Below are positions 63,577 to 64,000 of a stretch of 64,000 nt of DNA, piece by piece. The notes beneath the pieces were generated by a model, which was given only the letters and a program-made list of their open reading frames with translations, was not told where the DNA came from and made no database searches. The translations under genes and the position numbers were made by a program. How positions within the stretch are numbered: the first letter of the stretch is position 1; each line of letters opens with the position of its first letter. The DNA comes from Vibrio tetraodonis (GTDB lineage: Bacteria; Pseudomonadota; Gammaproteobacteria; Enterobacterales; Vibrionaceae). The DNA lies in contig NZ_QLYY01000013.1 in NCBI RefSeq assembly GCF_003350295.1, positions 62,001 to 126,000 on the forward strand, given 5' to 3'.

Positions 63577-63597
63577 AAGGGCCACTGAAGGGCCCTT
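63577..63597 (-). terminator. Intrinsic terminator after the arylsulfatase gene
   Basis: AAGGGCC and GGCCCTT pair across a 7-nt loop. On the minus strand the hairpin runs into TTTTTT at 63578-63573, about 20 nt after the stop codon. Confidence 0.85.
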
Positions 63598-63616
63598 ATA
63601 GATTCTATTTACCAAT

Positions 63617-64000
63617 TTACTTGTTATGGCTTTCCTGCAGTTTCTCCATAACTTGATCGAGCGAGAAACTGGCCGCTTTTTGTCTTGGTGGGAATTCTAC
63701 AAACGTTTCTAAGAATTTACCCACATACGCTTGCGCCGGTACCAGCATATACGCACGATCTAACATCCAATCGTAATAAGTATTAGACGTAATATCTGCA
63801 ACTTCATAAGGATCCATTCTCAGGTTGAAGATCTTAGGTAAGCGAAGCGCCACGAAGGGTTCAGCCCAGATACGCAAAGTACCTTCTACTCTTTGCTCCA
63901 TAAAAACGATCTTCCAGTTGTTATAGCGAAGTGCGGTAAGATCGCCGTCGTCAGAGAAATAGAACACTTCTTCACGCGGCCCTTTTCTCTCCTCACCGGT
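63617..64000 (-). CDS. Arylsulfatase, C-terminal part (cut by window edge)
   Basis: The last 127 codons of a sulfatase; the frame is open to base 64000 and begins TGEERKGPREEVFYFSDDGD. The segments LRYNNWKIVFMEQR, PKIFNLRMDPYEVADITSN and FVEFPPRQKAASFSLDQVMEK are typical of the C terminus of bacterial arylsulfatases with the alkaline-phosphatase fold. The catalytic CxPxR or SxPxR motif lies outside the window, so the type of formylglycine precursor cannot be read. It would require maturation, for which the radical SAM enzyme at 35940-37262 is the candidate. An internal GTG at 63967 is not the true start. Confidence 0.9.
   Translation of the reverse strand, partial: TGEERKGPREEVFYFSDDGDLTALRYNNWKIVFMEQRVEGTLRIWAEPFVALRLPKIFNLRMDPYEVADITSNTYYDWMLDRAYMLVPAQAYVGKFLETFVEFPPRQKAASFSLDQVMEKLQESHNK

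Noticed and set aside
63617..63967. A complete 116-residue protein starting at GTG 63967
   Set aside because: The frame continues unbroken to the window edge with arylsulfatase sequence, so the GTG is internal.
1..64000. tRNA, rRNA, CRISPR arrays, integron attC sites, intact insertion sequences
   Set aside because: Looked for by eye on both strands; nothing with adequate structure or sequence was found. A short tRNA-like or sRNA gene could still be missed without a covariance-model search.

Overview
The window looks like a Vibrionaceae chromosome segment, most likely a marine Vibrio. The evidence is the MARTX toxin locus with divergent rtxHCA and rtxBDE arms, the TorS/TorT pair, the gsk, mgsA and nrdDG sequences, and a hydroxamate siderophore cluster built around a fused acyltransferase/NIS synthetase of the kind described for bisucaberin in Aliivibrio salmonicida. 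Base composition is moderate overall. Several tracts are strongly AT-rich: the rtx divergent promoter, the flanks of the 21-23 kb module and the rhs promoter.

Region by region. 1-8.8 kb: the 5' end of a MARTX toxin gene (rtxA, cut by the left edge) behind rtxC and rtxH on the minus strand, facing the type I secretion genes rtxB-rtxD-rtxE on the plus strand across an AT-rich promoter region with a 13-bp perfect inverted repeat. 9-19.2 kb: conserved metabolic and sensory genes, namely a YqhD-type aldehyde reductase, torS and torT back to back, mgsA, an unrecognised small protein, a frameshifted creA, gsk and an HBM-type chemoreceptor. 19.2-30 kb: accessory DNA, with a LysR regulator, a two-gene cassette (alpha-oxoamine synthase plus EamA permease) sitting in AT-rich gene-poor DNA between imperfectly repeated segments, then a secreted 1854-residue Rhs polymorphic toxin with a probable immunity gene.

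30.2-32.9 kb: the anaerobic ribonucleotide reductase operon nrdDG, with a perfect FNR box, tandem NrdR boxes 31 bp apart and a Fur-like box upstream. 33-40.3 kb: a secreted EEP-family nuclease/phosphatase, an NAD(P)-binding protein, an anaerobic sulfatase maturase with a HEAT/TPR partner, a cysteine-less FGE-fold lipoprotein, a periplasmic HAD phosphatase and a LysR regulator. A 31-codon small ORF with its own terminator lies at 40.55 kb.

40.7-54.3 kb: a complete iron-uptake system on the minus strand. A four-gene biosynthesis/export operon makes a dihydroxamate siderophore (diamine decarboxylase, N-monooxygenase, MFS exporter, GNAT-NIS fusion). It is accompanied by a TonB receptor, FhuC-FhuD-FhuB importers and a ferric siderophore reductase. 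Fur boxes precede three of the transcription units. 54.4-64 kb: a translationally coupled MoxR-DUF58-DUF4381-VWA-VWA/TPR-BatD operon, an octaheme cytochrome c with HEAT/TPR repeats, and the 3' end of an arylsulfatase cut by the right edge.

The anaerobic sulfatase maturase at 36-37 kb and the arylsulfatase at 63.6 kb are tied together by paralogy. The HEAT/TPR protein encoded next to the maturase matches the C-terminal half of the octaheme cytochrome encoded next to the sulfatase, which suggests one sulfatase-centred system split over two loci. No tRNA, rRNA, CRISPR array or intact insertion sequence was seen.
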